Positions 63,605 to 64,000 of a stretch of DNA of 64,000 bases are shown here, one piece after another. Position 1 is the stretch's first letter; every line of letters begins with the position of its first letter. The DNA lies in assembly GCA_022577435.1 (NCBI GenBank), contig JAKOON010000012.1, positions 13,634,085 through 13,698,084 of the forward strand. Direction: 5' to 3'. Both the position numbers and the translations under genes were made by a program. This DNA is from Embiotoca jacksoni. Lineage: Eukaryota > Chordata > Actinopteri > Embiotocidae. The notes beneath the pieces were generated by a model. That model was not told the origin of the DNA. It ran no database searches and saw only the letters and a program-made list of their open reading frames with translations.

Positions 63605-64000
63605 TGCATCCGGAAAATATTCACAGCGCTTCACTTTTTCCACATTTTGTTATGTTACAGCCTTATTCCAAAATGGATTCAATTTTTTTCCTCAAAATTC
63701 TACACACAATACCCCATAATGACAAAGTGAAAAAAGTTTGTTTAAATTTTTTGCAAATCTATTAAAATAAAGAACGAAAATATAACACGTACATAAGTAT
63801 TCACGGCCTTTGCTCAATACTTTGTTGAAGCACTTTTGACAGCAATTACAGCCTCAAATCTTTTTGAGTATGATGCTACAAGCTTGGCACACCTATTCTT
63901 GGGCAGTTTCTCCCATTCTTCTTTGCAGGACCTCTCAAGCTCCATCAGGTTGGATGGGGAGAGTCGGTGCACAGCCATTTTCAGACCTCTCCAGAGATGT
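63603..64000 (-). mobile_element. Tc1/mariner transposon, 3' end with transposase C-terminus, truncated by window edge
   Basis: The terminus begins GTGCATCCGGAAAATATTCA just after a TA, followed by roughly 170 bases of terminal repeat/UTR. On the minus strand the transposase C-terminus is open in one frame from the window edge: HLWRGLKMAVHRLSPSNLME, then CKEEWEKLP, RCAKLV, and an end at STKY-stop near 63,820. These are hallmarks of the Tc1 region after the catalytic D34E block. This 62-codon stretch has no stop or frameshift, unlike the two older relics in ankib1, so this copy looks younger. The rest lies outside the window. Confidence 0.9.

Overview
The window is vertebrate nuclear DNA, almost certainly from a ray-finned fish. 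The protein-coding exons are small and separated by GT-AG introns. They encode vertebrate-type ANKIB1, a TMBIM/Lifeguard protein and the C-terminus of a CSMD protein. The introns and spacers are rich in (CA)n/(TA)n microsatellites, Tc1/mariner transposon relics and other repeats typical of teleosts. There are no operons, CRISPR arrays or other prokaryotic features.

Layout. (1) About 740-31,445, plus strand: a complete ankib1 gene with a CpG-rich promoter, one non-coding exon and 19 coding exons. I joined the exons by eye; they sum to 3,360 nt in a continuous frame (1,119 aa), followed by a long 3'UTR. The product is an Ariadne-type RING-IBR-RING ubiquitin ligase with ankyrin repeats and a UIM. 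(2) About 32,150-41,400, minus strand: a complete TMBIM/Lifeguard (LFG1/GRINA-like) gene with 10 coding exons (909 nt, 302 aa), convergent with ankib1. (3) 41.4-57.4 kb: a gene-poor spacer holding a 170-200 bp foldback element, diverged direct repeats, a solo LTR with a perfect target-site duplication, a degenerate GAGGTAACGCAAAAC minisatellite and a GC-rich element with internal duplications. (4) About 57.4 kb to the right edge, minus strand: the last five coding exons of a CSMD-family gene, covering the juxtamembrane region, transmembrane helix and cytoplasmic tail. Its sushi/CUB exons lie beyond the window. (5) 63,603-64,000: one end of a Tc1-like transposon inserted in a (TA)n tract and cut by the window edge.

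The three genes are not a pathway cluster. They are a ubiquitin ligase, a multipass calcium/apoptosis-type membrane protein and a large neural cell-surface protein that happen to be neighbours. I found no convincing undescribed biological system. The most interesting items are the nested repeat complex at 44.9-47.1 kb, the foldback element at 42.84-43.04 kb, a spliced upstream ORF in the ankib1 leader, and direct repeats flanking the ankib1 RING1/IBR exons.
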